Virus record (IMG/VR): IMGVR_UViG_3300043446_004967
Span: 1-64,000 of that record
Direction: 5' to 3' (one strand)
From: a virus
DNA: 64,000 bases
Shown: positions 1 through 9,412 of the stretch, piece after piece
Position numbering within the stretch: the first letter of the stretch is position 1
Layout: every line of letters starts with the position of its first letter
Made by a program: the position numbers and the translations under genes
Notes under the pieces: generated by a model
Told to the model about the DNA's origin: nothing
The model's input: the letters and a program-made list of their open reading frames with translations, nothing else
The model's database searches: none

Positions 1-741
1 CCCCGCCGGATTTCCACGGCATGGCGTCTCCGAGGTCAATCTCTCCTCCCCATTTCCACGGCATCGCCGTGCCAAGGTCCGCGCCCCCGCCTCCTTCGAA
101 CAGACTGCCGAATATGCCGCCTAACCCGAATTGTTTGTCCGGCACGATGCCTAGTCGTCCGCTTGGCAGACGCGTAACGGGAAAAAGCTTACCGTTGACC
201 GCTTCTATCGCAAGTCTGTTCCCGTCTTTACGTAAGGGCATGATCGCTTCAGGACCGGCTTCGCCTAAAACACCCAATCCGCCTTCCTTCATAGAGAAAG
301 CCGTCGGACGCTCTATGATGCCTTTTCCGCTTTCTTTCAGTGCGCTAATGGCACCTAGGTCAAAGGCTGCGCCCTTAGCGAACCGGCGTATATCCGGCAT
401 TCCTCGGGAAAACGTTGCCCCTTTAGCAAATCCGAAGAAGCTCATGGCGGAGCCGAAAGCCCCGGAAAGCATGTCTATGAGGTCCCCGCCGCCACCTCCA
501 CCCCCGAAAAGGTTGCCGAGCGCGCTAGTAATGCTGCCGAAAATACCGTCGCTGCTAAACAGCTTACCTATCCCGTCGAACAGCCCGTCAAAGATTCCGC
601 CCCCGCCGCTTCCGCCGCCGAACAATCCACCGAGGCTATCGGTCAGCTTGCTAAAGAGGTCCCCGCCGGATTTCCACGGCATGGCGTCTCCGAGGTCAAT
701 CTCTCCTCCCCATTTCCACGGCATCGCCGTGCCAAGGTCCG
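1..741. repeat. 81-bp exact direct repeat (1-81 and 661-741) inside the tape measure gene
   Basis: Bases 1-81 are identical to 661-741; they diverge from 82/742 on. The spacing is 660 bp, which is 220 codons, so the reading frame is kept. Each copy encodes two tandem versions of a DLG(T/D)AMPWK(W/S)GG peptide, giving four copies in the visible part. Because one copy starts exactly at base 1, the true repeat could extend further left. Confidence 0.95.
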
Positions 742-3700
742 TTTCTTTTTGTCCGCCGCCAAGGAAAGATTTGAACAAATCAAAAATACCCGAGAGGGGG
801 CCGCCCTGACCTCCTGCCGCACTTCCGGACGCGGCGGCTACGATCAGGCTTTGTCCGCCGCCCGCAACGATGTCAAGCAGTCCGGAAAAGAGACTGTTTA
901 GCCCGCCTGTTAAGCGGGAAAAGAGTCCTTTTACTTTAGCGAACAGTCCGCCCTCGGTCCCGGTCAATAGTGAAATAAGCGCTTTTTGCAGTCCGCCGAC
1001 TGTCCCGCTAATCCCCTTCTTTAAGCTCCCAAAGAGAGACGTTACCGTGGCAAATAGCCCAGAGCCTTCCTCCATCTGCGCGGCTGCTTGCGGGGACGGA
1101 GCTTCCGTCTTCCACGGAAGCGGGTCCCCCGGAATCTCCTTAAAGAAGGATTCTGCAAACGCTTGCCCGTCCTCCAACGATTTTTGAGGGGAAGCTAGCT
1201 CCTTAAGGACGCCTGAACAGGGGCCTTCGCACGAAGAAGATAGCGCGCCGGCCTGTTTATACGCCTCTTGGCCCACCGGCGGAGGCGGCGCTTCTTTTTC
1301 CGGGGCGCCGAAGATGGCCTGCCCGATTTTTGTAAAAAATGACATGGGAGAGTCGGAAAGGCCGTCCGCGCCTCCGCCCTTTCCGTCTTTACCTCCTGCC
1401 GCCTTATCCACCCCTCCTAACAGACTTGCCGTCAGGTCGCTGAAGGCCGTAGTGAACGACTGTTTCAGCACAATTTTGTACATGTCCTTAGAGAACTGTG
1501 CGTAAAAATTATGCCAGTTAAAGTCTTGTTCTGTAAAGAAGTCGGCGAAAGCGTCGGACAGACTCGAAATAGACTTGGACGCTAACTCTTGCCCCACGGC
1601 AAAGTTTCGCTCACTATTCCTAGTCTGTTCGCGTTGCAGAGTCGATAAGGCTCCGCCTAGCGCGCTATTTCTTGCCCGCGCGGTATCTTCAATCTTGGTC
1701 AGCTCCTCGTCCAAGGCTTCCATGTACCGGCGGTGAGTCTGCGCAACAGAATCCGCGTAGCGTTCTTCCGCCTCCCGCCTTGCGTCAATAGCGGCGACCT
1801 GCGCGTTTACGGAATCCGTGAGCGCTTTTATCTCTTGCTCGTTGGTATCTGACACTGTGTCCCGTATAGCCTCGTAGGCCCGCTCCGCCTCCTTCTTAGC
1901 CTCTATAGCGTCGTCAAAAATCTTGTCTAACTCCTTCTGTCTACGCGCGGCGATCTTTTCTTGTAAAGTCCCGTCCCCCAATTGGAGCGCGGTATATTTC
2001 GCATCAGCCTCGGCGCGCAGGGACGTATCTGTATAATCACGCAGCGCGTAGCCGTGCGCCCGCTCCGCCTCTTGGCTGCGCTGGACCGCCTCGTCTAGCT
2101 GTGCCTGTCGCCCTTGCTCTATGGCGGCTGTCCCTTGGTCCAACATCTGCTTAGCGATATCGGGAGGAAGCATAATTTTCGGATTGGTAAGTGCTTCTTC
2201 TAACTGTTGCCGCAGGTCGGCTGTTTTGTTTTCCGCGCGTAAGTCGATCTCCCGTTTCGCTGCTTCCAACTGCCCTTTAAAATCGTCCGGGTTGCGCTCC
2301 GCCGCTGCTTTCTGTATTTCAACAAGGGAAAGTGCGGAGTCCCTTTGTATCTTAGAGACCTCCCTTGCCCTCTGTATTTCTTCCTTGCTGAAGGTTTTCG
2401 ATAGCTTCGCTTCCTCCGCCCGCGCAATTTGTTCTTCTTTATTCACATAGGGCGTCGCTAAGCTTGCGAACCTGTCAAAAAGTGTTTTGACATCGGGATT
2501 GGCGCTATACTGCCCCATCGTATTAAGCGGGCTGAAATACCCCCACTCTGCGGGGTGTCCACGCGTCTGAGCGTCGGTTACAGCATCGGGCGAGGTGCGG
2601 TTCAGTAAGAATCTGTCACGCTCCACATAGTATCTTTCCCCATGCTCTGCCTGAGTGAGCAGTTGTCCCTTAAACTCCCCCTCCTGCGGGATAAACGGCT
2701 GGCGGAAAAGGGCATTACGCTCGTTAATCTGCGCCTCCCCTACGGGCAGTCGGCCGGCTAAGGCAGGGTTGGCTTCCGTTACCCCTTTAAAAACCACCGT
2801 GTCTATATTTTGCAGTTCCCGATAGTATTTTCCCTCAAGGTCTATTTTTTGCGCTTCGAGTTGTGCGAGGGGTGTATTCGGGAGACGGGCGGCGCTTAAT
2901 CTGTTTGCCTGACTAGTGGCGATGGTGTTTAGTTCTGGGACAGGACGCTCGATAAGCGGGGTCGTGCCCCCCGGGGCCGCACTCCCTAGAACTTCCTTTA
3001 CTTTTTGGTTAAACAGTTGAGTGGTTACGGCTTCCGGAGTCTTTTCTACGGAAATATTTTTTTGTGCTAAATCTTGCGCGACTGCGTCGAAAACCTTGCT
3101 GTACTGTTCCACGAAAGCATTTGCCAGAGAGGACACGGCGAGCCTGTCGCGCGAGACCATCGCAAGCTCCGGCACTTCTTGGACGGAAACCGGGCCGTAA
3201 GTCTCTAGCGCCTGTACCGTGGGTTGGCGTTTTGCGACGCTGAGGATGGTCTCATAGGCAGACGCGCTAACCCCACGAGCGGCGCTCAGCTGCTGGATAA
3301 TCCACTTAAAGTTGTTAACGGATTCCTTGTGCAGAACCTGACCAGAAGTCGGGTCCACGCTATCCCCTAGGCTCAGTCGCGGCACATACGCCGGAAGTTT
3401 CGCGGCGGCTTGCAGGTTGGCTTGTTCTTTTTTTGTGAACTCGCGGTACTCGGACTTTTGTAGCACCTCGTCCGACCTAAATGCGTCTATTCCAGTGAAG
3501 TCTGCCAGCCCATTCCCTATCGCCCTAACGGCTCCGCCCAGTGCGTTTAATTGTGACTCAAAGGGGCCCTTCCTATCCTTCGGAATTTCTACGCGCTGGA
3601 TAGGAGTATATTCTAGCGGAGGCGGAAGGTCTGCCTGAGCCGCAGGGGGCAGGGCTTTAGCGTAAGTCTCATATATGGCCTTACCTTCGGCTGTAGTCTT

Positions 3701-5959
3701 TTCCCCCAGCCGGTTTATGAGCGCTATCAGATCGTCAATCTTCTGCTGTTGCGTATTTACGTCGACGATGGCGGAAGTCTTGCCTTGTCGGTATACGTCC
3801 AGCTCCTTGGCCGCGTTTTGCGTCAGAAGGTTTACGGCGAACTCTTTGCGCCATTGAACGGGGTCAGGGGTATTCTTAGGGGGTTGCGCCTCTGTGGCGG
3901 CATGAAGCAGGGAGTCGCGTACCGCCTTCGGGACGGCCTCCACGATGAGGCCTGCAAGCTCCTTTCCCGCCGCTTCTGCTTCCGGCGTATATTTATCCGG
4001 CGACTCTGTGGCGTACAGCCTTCCACTGAGGTCAGGATACTTTTGGTTTATAAAGCTCCCCAAAAGTGTCTCGTATTTAGTGTTCCCGTCCCTTGCCGTT
4101 TGTAAATGTTTTTCTAAGAGACGCTTAACGTCCTCCTCCCTCAGCGGATCGTTAAGGGCAGACGTGCCGCTAGACACCTCATAGGTGTCTGCCCCTAACG
4201 ATCCGCCGCGTTTTACCCCCCCGACTAAGGGAGGCAGAGCGTCCCCCGCAAAGCGGCCCCGTGCGCTATTGTCTGCCGCTCGTATATCAAGGAAATCGTC
4301 CTTTACCAGCGCGCCCGCGAGGGGTAAAAGCTTCTCCAAGTTCTCTTGCCTGCCCGACGGAGCGATGAGCGTCTGCTTATATCTGGCTAATTCATCTTTT
4401 AGCTGCTTGAGTTCTTCGAGCCTTGCCGCGTGGTCGTTCATAAGCCCTTGGGCGCGTTCGTCTGGGGCGGCCTGTTCGCGCAGTGCTATGGAGTTTTCTA
4501 TGCTTTCGGATGTGGGGACATCGCTAAATGTAGGGATGGCGGCCTTGTGAGCTTTTGCGTAGTCCTCTAAACTTTGCCGGCTTTTCTCGGAGAGTCCCCC
4601 AATGTTTGCCATGTGGAAGGCGACGGAGGCTAACGCCCCGACTAGCGAGGCGATAATGCCGCGCAGGATTATCCATTTTGCTGCCCCTCCGAGCAGGTTG
4701 CCAAGGAGACCTACAGTGCGGGCTAGGTTGGGGGTAAGCTTATTTAACTTATCCCACATAAACCCTAGCGCACTTCCTGCTTGTTTGACGGTTCCGACAA
4801 AGCCTGCCCCCGCTTTGGTGAGGCCGATAAATACGGCGATGGCGATGCCCCCCATCACCGCAAAATTTTTGGCAAAGTCGGGGGCGTCTCTCCATCCGCT
4901 TGTAAACTCCCGCACGCCTTCCGCAGCGGAAACTAGTTTAGGGGCAAGTGTTTTGCCTAGCTCGATGCCTAAGTCGGAGACCGCGTTACGCGCCAGCTTT
5001 AGAGATCCGTCCAGCGTGGTCAGCTGCGCGCCGGCCTGCTCGAACGCGGAGTTCGTCCCTGTTATCTGTTCTTCCATCGCGGCCCATTTGTCTATCAGGC
5101 GCGGCAGCCCGTCCTTCCCTAATACCTGTACCTTTGTAATAGTGGAATCCAAAAGGGCGCGGGCGCCCGCAAGCCCGTCTACCCCGAACATCGACACGAG
5201 CACGCTGTTTGACGGGTTCTTCTGGGCTAGCTCTTGCAGGACATCTTTCGGGTTACGCGGCTTGCCCTTTTCCTGAAGATTGATGCCGTAGGCTTTGTAG
5301 TATGCCGTAGCTTGCAGGGAAGGGGCTTGTAGCCCCGTAAGAATATTTCGGAGCGACGTTCCCGCTTGTTCCCCTCTTAGGCCCACGTTGTACAGAGTCG
5401 ATAAGGCCGCCGTGGTTTCCTCGATAGACAGTCCTGATGACGCCGCGACGGGGCCCACTTGACGGAAAGAGAAGGCTAGTTTTTGCAAACTAGCCTGCGA
5501 CCGGGCAATGGACGCGGCAAAGACGTTAGAGATCCTCGTTGTCTCCGACGCCTTCTCCCCATAAGCGCTGAGCGTCGAGGCAAGCAAGTCGGAAGACGCT
5601 CCGGCGCTTTGCTGCGTGGCCTGCGCTAGTAAGAGCGTACCGGTAAGCGCCTCTAAACTTTCCTTAGTGCTGTACCCCGCTGACGAAAGGTAGTACAACG
5701 CTTGCGCATTTTCCGTCGCAGTGGATGTGGTCACTAGCGCAAAGTCGCGGGAAGCTTTCTCCATTGCCGCAAATTCAGCGCGGGTACTTCCCGCCGCCGC
5801 AGCGGTCAACGTTAGCGCCTTTTCCATACCCCGGAAAGCGTTTACAGCTCCGCCTAGCCCAGTAGCTGCCGCCGTCATGGTTACAAAACTTTGCGCGGCG
5901 TTTTGTAGGTGTTGGGCTAACCGGCCGAACTGTGCCGTTGCGCCTTCTCTTGTAGCCAT
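1..5959 (-). CDS. Tail tape measure protein (partial, runs off left edge)
   Basis: An open minus-strand frame runs from ATG at 5959 to the window edge with no stop, so at least 1,986 codons are present and the C-terminus is missing. An AGAGGG ribosome site precedes the ATG. The N-terminal third looks like the TP901-type tape-measure domain, with an LSTLYNVGLRGEQAGTSL stretch typical of the family. Hydrophobic segments follow around residues 360-470, then a long Glu/Lys/Arg/Gln-rich coiled-coil region, then a Gly/Ser-rich tail with the GEAGPEAIMPL signature of lambda-like tape measures. The protein sets tail length and is threaded into the tail tube. The distal part has an in-frame duplication (positions 1-81 and 661-741). 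It lies directly downstream of the frameshifted tail chaperone, as in other siphoviruses. Family assignment is strong; the exact C-terminus is unknown. Confidence 0.93.
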   Translation of the reverse strand, partial: MATREGATAQFGRLAQHLQNAAQSFVTMTAAATGLGGAVNAFRGMEKALTLTAAAAGSTRAEFAAMEKASRDFALVTTSTATENAQALYYLSSAGYSTKESLEALTGTLLLAQATQQSAGASSDLLASTLSAYGEKASETTRISNVFAASIARSQASLQKLAFSFRQVGPVAASSGLSIEETTAALSTLYNVGLRGEQAGTSLRNILTGLQAPSLQATAYYKAYGINLQEKGKPRNPKDVLQELAQKNPSNSVLVSMFGVDGLAGARALLDSTITKVQVLGKDGLPRLIDKWAAMEEQITGTNSAFEQAGAQLTTLDGSLKLARNAVSDLGIELGKTLAPKLVSAAEGVREFTSGWRDAPDFAKNFAVMGGIAIAVFIGLTKAGAGFVGTVKQAGSALGFMWDKLNKLTPNLARTVGLLGNLLGGAAKWIILRGIIASLVGALASVAFHMANIGGLSEKSRQSLEDYAKAHKAAIPTFSDVPTSESIENSIALREQAAPDERAQGLMNDHAARLEELKQLKDELARYKQTLIAPSGRQENLEKLLPLAGALVKDDFLDIRAADNSARGRFAGDALPPLVGGVKRGGSLGADTYEVSSGTSALNDPLREEDVKRLLEKHLQTARDGNTKYETLLGSFINQKYPDLSGRLYATESPDKYTPEAEAAGKELAGLIVEAVPKAVRDSLLHAATEAQPPKNTPDPVQWRKEFAVNLLTQNAAKELDVYRQGKTSAIVDVNTQQQKIDDLIALINRLGEKTTAEGKAIYETYAKALPPAAQADLPPPLEYTPIQRVEIPKDRKGPFESQLNALGGAVRAIGNGLADFTGIDAFRSDEVLQKSEYREFTKKEQANLQAAAKLPAYVPRLSLGDSVDPTSGQVLHKESVNNFKWIIQQLSAARGVSASAYETILSVAKRQPTVQALETYGPVSVQEVPELAMVSRDRLAVSSLANAFVEQYSKVFDAVAQDLAQKNISVEKTPEAVTTQLFNQKVKEVLGSAAPGGTTPLIERPVPELNTIATSQANRLSAARLPNTPLAQLEAQKIDLEGKYYRELQNIDTVVFKGVTEANPALAGRLPVGEAQINERNALFRQPFIPQEGEFKGQLLTQAEHGERYYVERDRFLLNRTSPDAVTDAQTRGHPAEWGYFSPLNTMGQYSANPDVKTLFDRFASLATPYVNKEEQIARAEEAKLSKTFSKEEIQRAREVSKIQRDSALSLVEIQKAAAERNPDDFKGQLEAAKREIDLRAENKTADLRQQLEEALTNPKIMLPPDIAKQMLDQGTAAIEQGRQAQLDEAVQRSQEAERAHGYALRDYTDTSLRAEADAKYTALQLGDGTLQEKIAARRQKELDKIFDDAIEAKKEAERAYEAIRDTVSDTNEQEIKALTDSVNAQVAAIDARREAEERYADSVAQTHRRYMEALDEELTKIEDTARARNSALGGALSTLQREQTRNSERNFAVGQELASKSISSLSDAFADFFTEQDFNWHNFYAQFSKDMYKIVLKQSFTTAFSDLTASLLGGVDKAAGGKDGKGGGADGLSDSPMSFFTKIGQAIFGAPEKEAPPPPVGQEAYKQAGALSSSCEGPCSGVLKELASPQKSLEDGQAFAESFFKEIPGDPLPWKTEAPSPQAAAQMEEGSGLFATVTSLFGSLKKGISGTVGGLQKALISLLTGTEGGLFAKVKGLFSRLTGGLNSLFSGLLDIVAGGGQSLIVAAASGSAAGGQGGPLSGIFDLFKSFLGGGQKETDLGTAMPWKWGGEIDLGDAMPWKSGGDLFSKLTDSLGGLFGGGSGGGGIFDGLFDGIGKLFSSDGIFGSITSALGNLFGGGGGGGDLIDMLSGAFGSAMSFFGFAKGATFSRGMPDIRRFAKGAAFDLGAISALKESGKGIIERPTAFSMKEGGLGVLGEAGPEAIMPLRKDGNRLAIEAVNGKLFPVTRLPSGRLGIVPDKQFGLGGIFGSLFEGGGGADLGTAMPWKWGGEIDLGDAMPWKSGG

Positions 5960-5991
5960 GGCCGGCCCTCTTTACTTATCGTTACTTTGGG

Positions 5992-6785
5992 TCATTTCCC
6001 CGAGCGTACTCTTGCGGAAGCCCCGCGCTCCTTGGCCTTCCGCCGTGCTTCCTCCGCCTGCTGTACCCGGAGGTGACAGGTGTCCGCCGTCGTTTTCACT
6101 AACGACATTAAGTGCGGAAACGCCGCGCACTGGTCGTTCATCCCTCCCCCGTAAGGAAGAAAGCCGTTCTTGTAATGTGAGTAGGCCCCTAGCACACGAC
6201 CGAACAACTCCGGGTTTTCAAGGATGGGCCGCCGAGGGCAACGGCTTTGCGGCGTCCCGTCCAGATCTGACCAGTAAGGGAACAGCGCGTCCTTGTCGCA
6301 CCCCCGGTCCGATTTTTGAACGGGGGTGCAGGTCGCACAGTTGTAGGTAGGGAACTCAATGAGGGCTATTAAGCCCCCTCTGAGTTTTTTGCGGTCGGCT
6401 CGTCTAAATCGTTAGCCTTAATCAAGGCTTCGCCTAACTCGGCGATAAGCCACAGAGGCAGACGGTTTAGCGAAGCCTCGCTAAGCACTTTTCCTTTTCC
6501 GACCTTTGCGTCTTCGGTAACGCACGGGATGTCTTTTCCTTGCTCATCTTTAAAATTGCGCCAGTCTTTTACACCGGCCCTTACTGCGTCCAAGTACACT
6601 TTATTCTTCAATGTGTAGATGGAGGCGTCTCCGGTTCCGACCCCGCGATACACATGCAGCCCGTCAGCCGCGACGGCGCGTTGCTCCGCCGTCAATGCGC
6701 CTAAGGTGAAGGGTGTCTCCTTCCCTACGTCTTTCACGGAGTAGAACGTAAAAGTTTCCGCCAAACTTAAACCGAGGATAGCCAT
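5992..6785 (-). CDS. Tail assembly chaperone fusion (gpGT type) made by -1 frameshift
   Basis: The predicted product joins residues 1-134 of the upstream chaperone (start 6785) to 130 residues of the -1 frame ending at 5992, about 264 aa in total. The -1 frame is open from the slippery site to the stop and begins LRGGLIALIEF. It contains a cysteine set (NCATC, then RGCDKD and SRCPRRP) resembling the Cys-containing T domains of other phages. A start inside the -1 frame is possible (TTG near 6207), but no good ribosome site is seen. In lambda-type phages the G and GT proteins, made in a fixed ratio, load the tape measure before tail tube assembly. Order (major tail, G, T, tape measure) and signal both fit. 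The frameshift itself is inferred. Confidence 0.82.
6369..6785 (-). CDS. Tail assembly chaperone, short form (gpG-like)
   Basis: This 138-aa protein is read from ATG 6785, preceded by GAAGG, and ends at 6369. It starts MAILGLSLAETFTFYSV and lies between the major tail protein and the tape measure, the usual slot of gpG. Sequence similarity to known G proteins is not obvious to me. The assignment rests on position, size and the frameshift signal four codons before its stop. It likely binds the tape measure during tail assembly. It is separated from the major tail gene by a terminator and a promoter, so it can be expressed independently. Confidence 0.75.
   Translation of the reverse strand: MAILGLSLAETFTFYSVKDVGKETPFTLGALTAEQRAVAADGLHVYRGVGTGDASIYTLKNKVYLDAVRAGVKDWRNFKDEQGKDIPCVTEDAKVGKGKVLSEASLNRLPLWLIAELGEALIKANDLDEPTAKNSEGA
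6384..6390 (-). promoter_or_regulatory. Programmed -1 frameshift heptamer A AAA AAC
   Basis: On the minus strand the G-frame codons GCA AAA AAC contain the heptamer A AAA AAC in the correct phase (X XXY YYZ), one of the most efficient -1 slippery sequences known. The zero-frame stop follows four codons later. A G/C-rich imperfect hairpin (GAGGGGGC ... GCCCTC) starts about three bases downstream and could act as stimulator, although the spacing is shorter than usual. Confidence 0.85.
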
Positions 6786-6860
6786 TGTTAAGCCTTCTTA
6801 TTTAATGGTCGTGGGTATGCCTTTCGCCTCGGGGCCACCTCATGGCGAGAAAGTAATTCT

Positions 6861-6888
6861 ACTATACACTTCTGGTACGTTATGTCAT
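6861..6888 (-). promoter_or_regulatory. sigma70-like promoter for chaperone/tape measure genes
   Basis: Read on the minus strand: -35 ATGACA (6888-6883), a 16-bp spacer, -10 TATAGT (6866-6861). It lies between the terminator after the major tail gene and the chaperone start at 6785. The same -10 and spacer occur upstream of the portal gene, which supports a shared late-type promoter. Confidence 0.55.
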
Positions 6889-6900
6889 GTATAAACGTAT

Positions 6901-6933
6901 AAAAATGGAAAGGCCGCACACAGGCGGCCTTTC
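6901..6933 (-). terminator. Rho-independent terminator after major tail gene
   Basis: A 10-bp perfect stem (GAAAGGCCGC at 6908-6917 with GCGGCCTTTC at 6924-6933) and a 6-nt loop are followed, on the minus strand, by CATTTTTAT. It lies 26 bp after the major tail protein stop. Confidence 0.8.
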
Positions 6934-6958
6934 TTAGCGGTACGCGACTAGTCCTAGC

Positions 6959-8632
6959 TTACCCAAAGATGATGCGTAGCTCATCGTTACCGTTAGCCGT
7001 CGTAGTCACTGCCGCTAGATTTACCGTGTAGGCCCTTAGCCCGTCCCGGTCCGCGTAGGATATGTCGCTGATCTGAAGGTTGTCCGACTGGAACCGGACA
7101 ATATTCCCCATAAGCGTGCCTACTCTGATGTGGAAGGAAAACAGCGACCCTAGCGTCATGTATTCCCAGAGTGCAAATTTGGCCTCCGGCATGGCCTCCG
7201 GGTCAATGGTAATCTTCGGGGACCGGTCTGTTATACGGAACCCTGCGTAAGCGTCCGCGCGGTTTAAACAAGTACGCGGCGTTACCGTATTACTGCAATC
7301 CACGGTAAACGAGTTTAGGCAGAAATCGTCCGTCCCCCCCAAAGAGGCTTGCGCCAGCTCCGTCTGTACCGGTACGCTTTTCTCGAAAACGGCGGTCGTC
7401 GGTAACGCCGCGTCTACCGGAGCGATGTAGTTGCCCGAAAACGTAAAGTTTGCCTGAGTGAACGCCCCGCCCTGCCCCGTAAAGGAGACGGTCCCCGCGC
7501 ATCCCGTGATTTTGTGCAGCACTTGTTCATAATAACAGTAAATAGTGCAGGTCTCTAGGTTGTCCGACACCGGCGTGTAGTGCATGCCGTACTCGGAGAT
7601 GGTTATGTCCCAAGCGTCGCCTACGTTTAAGCTGCCCGTCCATGTGCTCATGGCGAGCGTGGCTCCCCCCGATCCGACCAAGGGGATTGTGGTATTGCCC
7701 GTGCTTGCCGTGGTGATTGCGGAAGAAGTGTACGATTGAGACGTGGGCGACGCCACGGTAAACGCCGGCAAGGTCGTCGCCGTGGCTACCAACCCGTAGT
7801 AGGAAGCCGCGCCGCCTACGGCGTTTATCATGTTAATTATACCTTGCGCCACAAGACTTGCGGTCGTGTCCGTGGTTTTCACAGTGTAGGGGAACCGTTT
7901 TCCGCAATAAATAAGCGTCAGAATGTCGCCTGCCGTGACCGTCCCCGCTACGGTGTAGGTCACGGAGGAGCGATCGGTACTGGCCCCCGGGGCCGTCACG
8001 TTTAAGCGCGTGTTCGACTGTACGCCGTTAGCCCCGCCCGTCGCGGTGCGCTCCAAGGCAAGAAAGGACGTACTGATATCGTCGGAAGGCAGGCACGTAT
8101 CGTCCCCGAAGGCCGGCGTCCCTGTAACGCGCACTTTTGCCGTACCCGGAGCGCCTCCGTTAATGACCGTCAGCCTGTATTTCCCCGTTCGGCGGTTGGT
8201 TCCGCCTTTCGTCCAAGTGATCGTCCCCGCAGGCGTACTGAGCGCGTTGGGCCCCGAAGCGAACGCGGGAGACACGACTATGCCGGAGGATGCGCCGTTA
8301 GGCACGCCGGTTCGCGCGTATCCGCAGGCGCGCAAAAGGGGGTCTAGCGCCGGAGCTACCGCACGGTCCCCCGACGCTTTAAGGTCTGCGGAAAAGGTAA
8401 TGGACGTTCTTTTCCGCCCGACAGAGGAGGCCACGGGGGACAGCGATAGGCGCGAAAAGGTTCGCTGTAGCAGGTCTACTTCCGGCTTAACCTCCGGAAC
8501 CCCCACAAGGATTGCGTCAGTCAGCGGGGAGGGTAACGCGTCCCCGCCCGCCGCCATCGTAGCGGCGTCTTCTATTTTAGCCAACAGCAACGCGCGGTTA
8601 CTGAGCTGAGGGGTCTGTAAGACTAGAGTCAT
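6959..8632 (-). CDS. Major tail (tube) protein
   Basis: This 557-aa structural protein starts MTLVLQTPQLSNRALLLA. It is rich in Thr, Ser, Gly and Ala, with beta-strand-like alternation and a central Ig-like stretch (residues about 130-190, GTITWTKGG and GKYRLTVING). It is long for a tube protein, so it probably carries one or more decorative inserted domains. Its position directly upstream of the tail chaperone and after tail-completion genes is the usual place of the major tail protein. Virion structural role is near certain; tube identity is inferred from order. Confidence 0.75.
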   Translation of the reverse strand: MTLVLQTPQLSNRALLLAKIEDAATMAAGGDALPSPLTDAILVGVPEVKPEVDLLQRTFSRLSLSPVASSVGRKRTSITFSADLKASGDRAVAPALDPLLRACGYARTGVPNGASSGIVVSPAFASGPNALSTPAGTITWTKGGTNRRTGKYRLTVINGGAPGTAKVRVTGTPAFGDDTCLPSDDISTSFLALERTATGGANGVQSNTRLNVTAPGASTDRSSVTYTVAGTVTAGDILTLIYCGKRFPYTVKTTDTTASLVAQGIINMINAVGGAASYYGLVATATTLPAFTVASPTSQSYTSSAITTASTGNTTIPLVGSGGATLAMSTWTGSLNVGDAWDITISEYGMHYTPVSDNLETCTIYCYYEQVLHKITGCAGTVSFTGQGGAFTQANFTFSGNYIAPVDAALPTTAVFEKSVPVQTELAQASLGGTDDFCLNSFTVDCSNTVTPRTCLNRADAYAGFRITDRSPKITIDPEAMPEAKFALWEYMTLGSLFSFHIRVGTLMGNIVRFQSDNLQISDISYADRDGLRAYTVNLAAVTTTANGNDELRIIFG

Positions 8633-8662
8633 GGGGAAATCTCCGGAGAGTGGGGCGGTAGG

Positions 8663-8908
8663 CTAGGACGCGACGGGTCGTTTTATGCCGGTCACGGGGT
8701 CAATTTCGTAGGCCCCGCCCTTATTCTTATAAAACTCCGCGCTTACCCATGCGGCAAGGTTCGGGTCCGCCGGAAGCACAGGGGCGGCAGGCTCCACAGC
8801 GACGGGGGTTTCCGCCGAAGAAGGCGTCGCCGTGGCGGTCTCTTGCGGGGCTTCCGCGTCTTTAACGGAAGTCTTAGGCGTCGCGGGAGTGGAAGTGACG
8901 GCCATCAT
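8663..8908 (-). CDS. Small Ala/Pro/Thr-rich protein in tail operon
   Basis: An 81-aa protein (start 8908, MMAVTSTPATP). The first 50 residues are low complexity (Ala, Pro, Thr, Glu); the C-terminal 30 residues (NLAAWVSAEFYKNKGG) look folded. It sits between the tail terminator-like gene and the major tail gene with short gaps. I do not recognise a family. It could be a minor tail component or an assembly factor. Confidence 0.6.
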   Translation of the reverse strand: MMAVTSTPATPKTSVKDAEAPQETATATPSSAETPVAVEPAAPVLPADPNLAAWVSAEFYKNKGGAYEIDPVTGIKRPVAS

Positions 8909-8926
8909 AGGTCTCCTTCTGTCACG

Positions 8927-9412
8927 TTAAGGCATCCGGGTGTACGGGTCGTGGGTTACATGCCTGTACTGGAGAGAAAGCACCAGACAACCGCCGGGCC
9001 GATTGTCGTTCCTGTCTACGATACGCGGAACGCTTCCGGCTTCGGAAATAGCGTCCGCTAAAAGAAGTCCGTTACTCTCACTTCTGTACAACAATGTTTT
9101 TTGTACTATTCCAAGATAGTAGTTAAAGTCGTCAAAAACGTCAATACCTATTCTATTTTGGAAACGAAACTCCACAAAGATCGTAAGCCGTTTTCTTACG
9201 CAAGGCCAAGCGTCTTCGATGACGTCTTCCTCGCCCTCCTCCATACCCGCTATAGGGAATTGTGATACGTCAACGATATCTAAGTCTTCTTTGACTACCT
9301 TGTTAAATGCCGATTCTTGCGTAACAGGGTCGCGCGCGTTTTTCAGTTGCTCAAAAAGTGCGTCTAAGATCTGTTGCCTTACCGTGCGTACAGGGCGATT
9401 AGCTGCGGCCAT
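8927..9412 (-). CDS. Tail terminator-like protein
   Basis: A 161-aa protein starting MAAANRPVRTVRQQILDAL. An N-terminal helix, a central beta-rich segment (RLTIFVEFRFQ) and a late LSLQYRHVTHDP strand resemble the tail-terminator fold (lambda gpU and similar). Its start overlaps the end of the upstream gene by 14 bp, so translation is probably coupled. It would cap the tail tube at the head-proximal end. The call is by gene order and general pattern. Confidence 0.55.
   Translation of the reverse strand: MAAANRPVRTVRQQILDALFEQLKNARDPVTQESAFNKVVKEDLDIVDVSQFPIAGMEEGEEDVIEDAWPCVRKRLTIFVEFRFQNRIGIDVFDDFNYYLGIVQKTLLYRSESNGLLLADAISEAGSVPRIVDRNDNRPGGCLVLSLQYRHVTHDPYTRMP

Noticed and set aside
21-809. 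Long plus-strand frame (Pro/Ser-rich) at the left edge
   Set aside because: It is the antisense of the Gly/Ser-rich tape measure C-terminal region and has no ribosome site; codon bias explains the open frame.
7736-8609. Plus-strand frames opposite the major tail gene
   Set aside because: Antisense by-products of high G+C codon use; no ribosome sites or domains.
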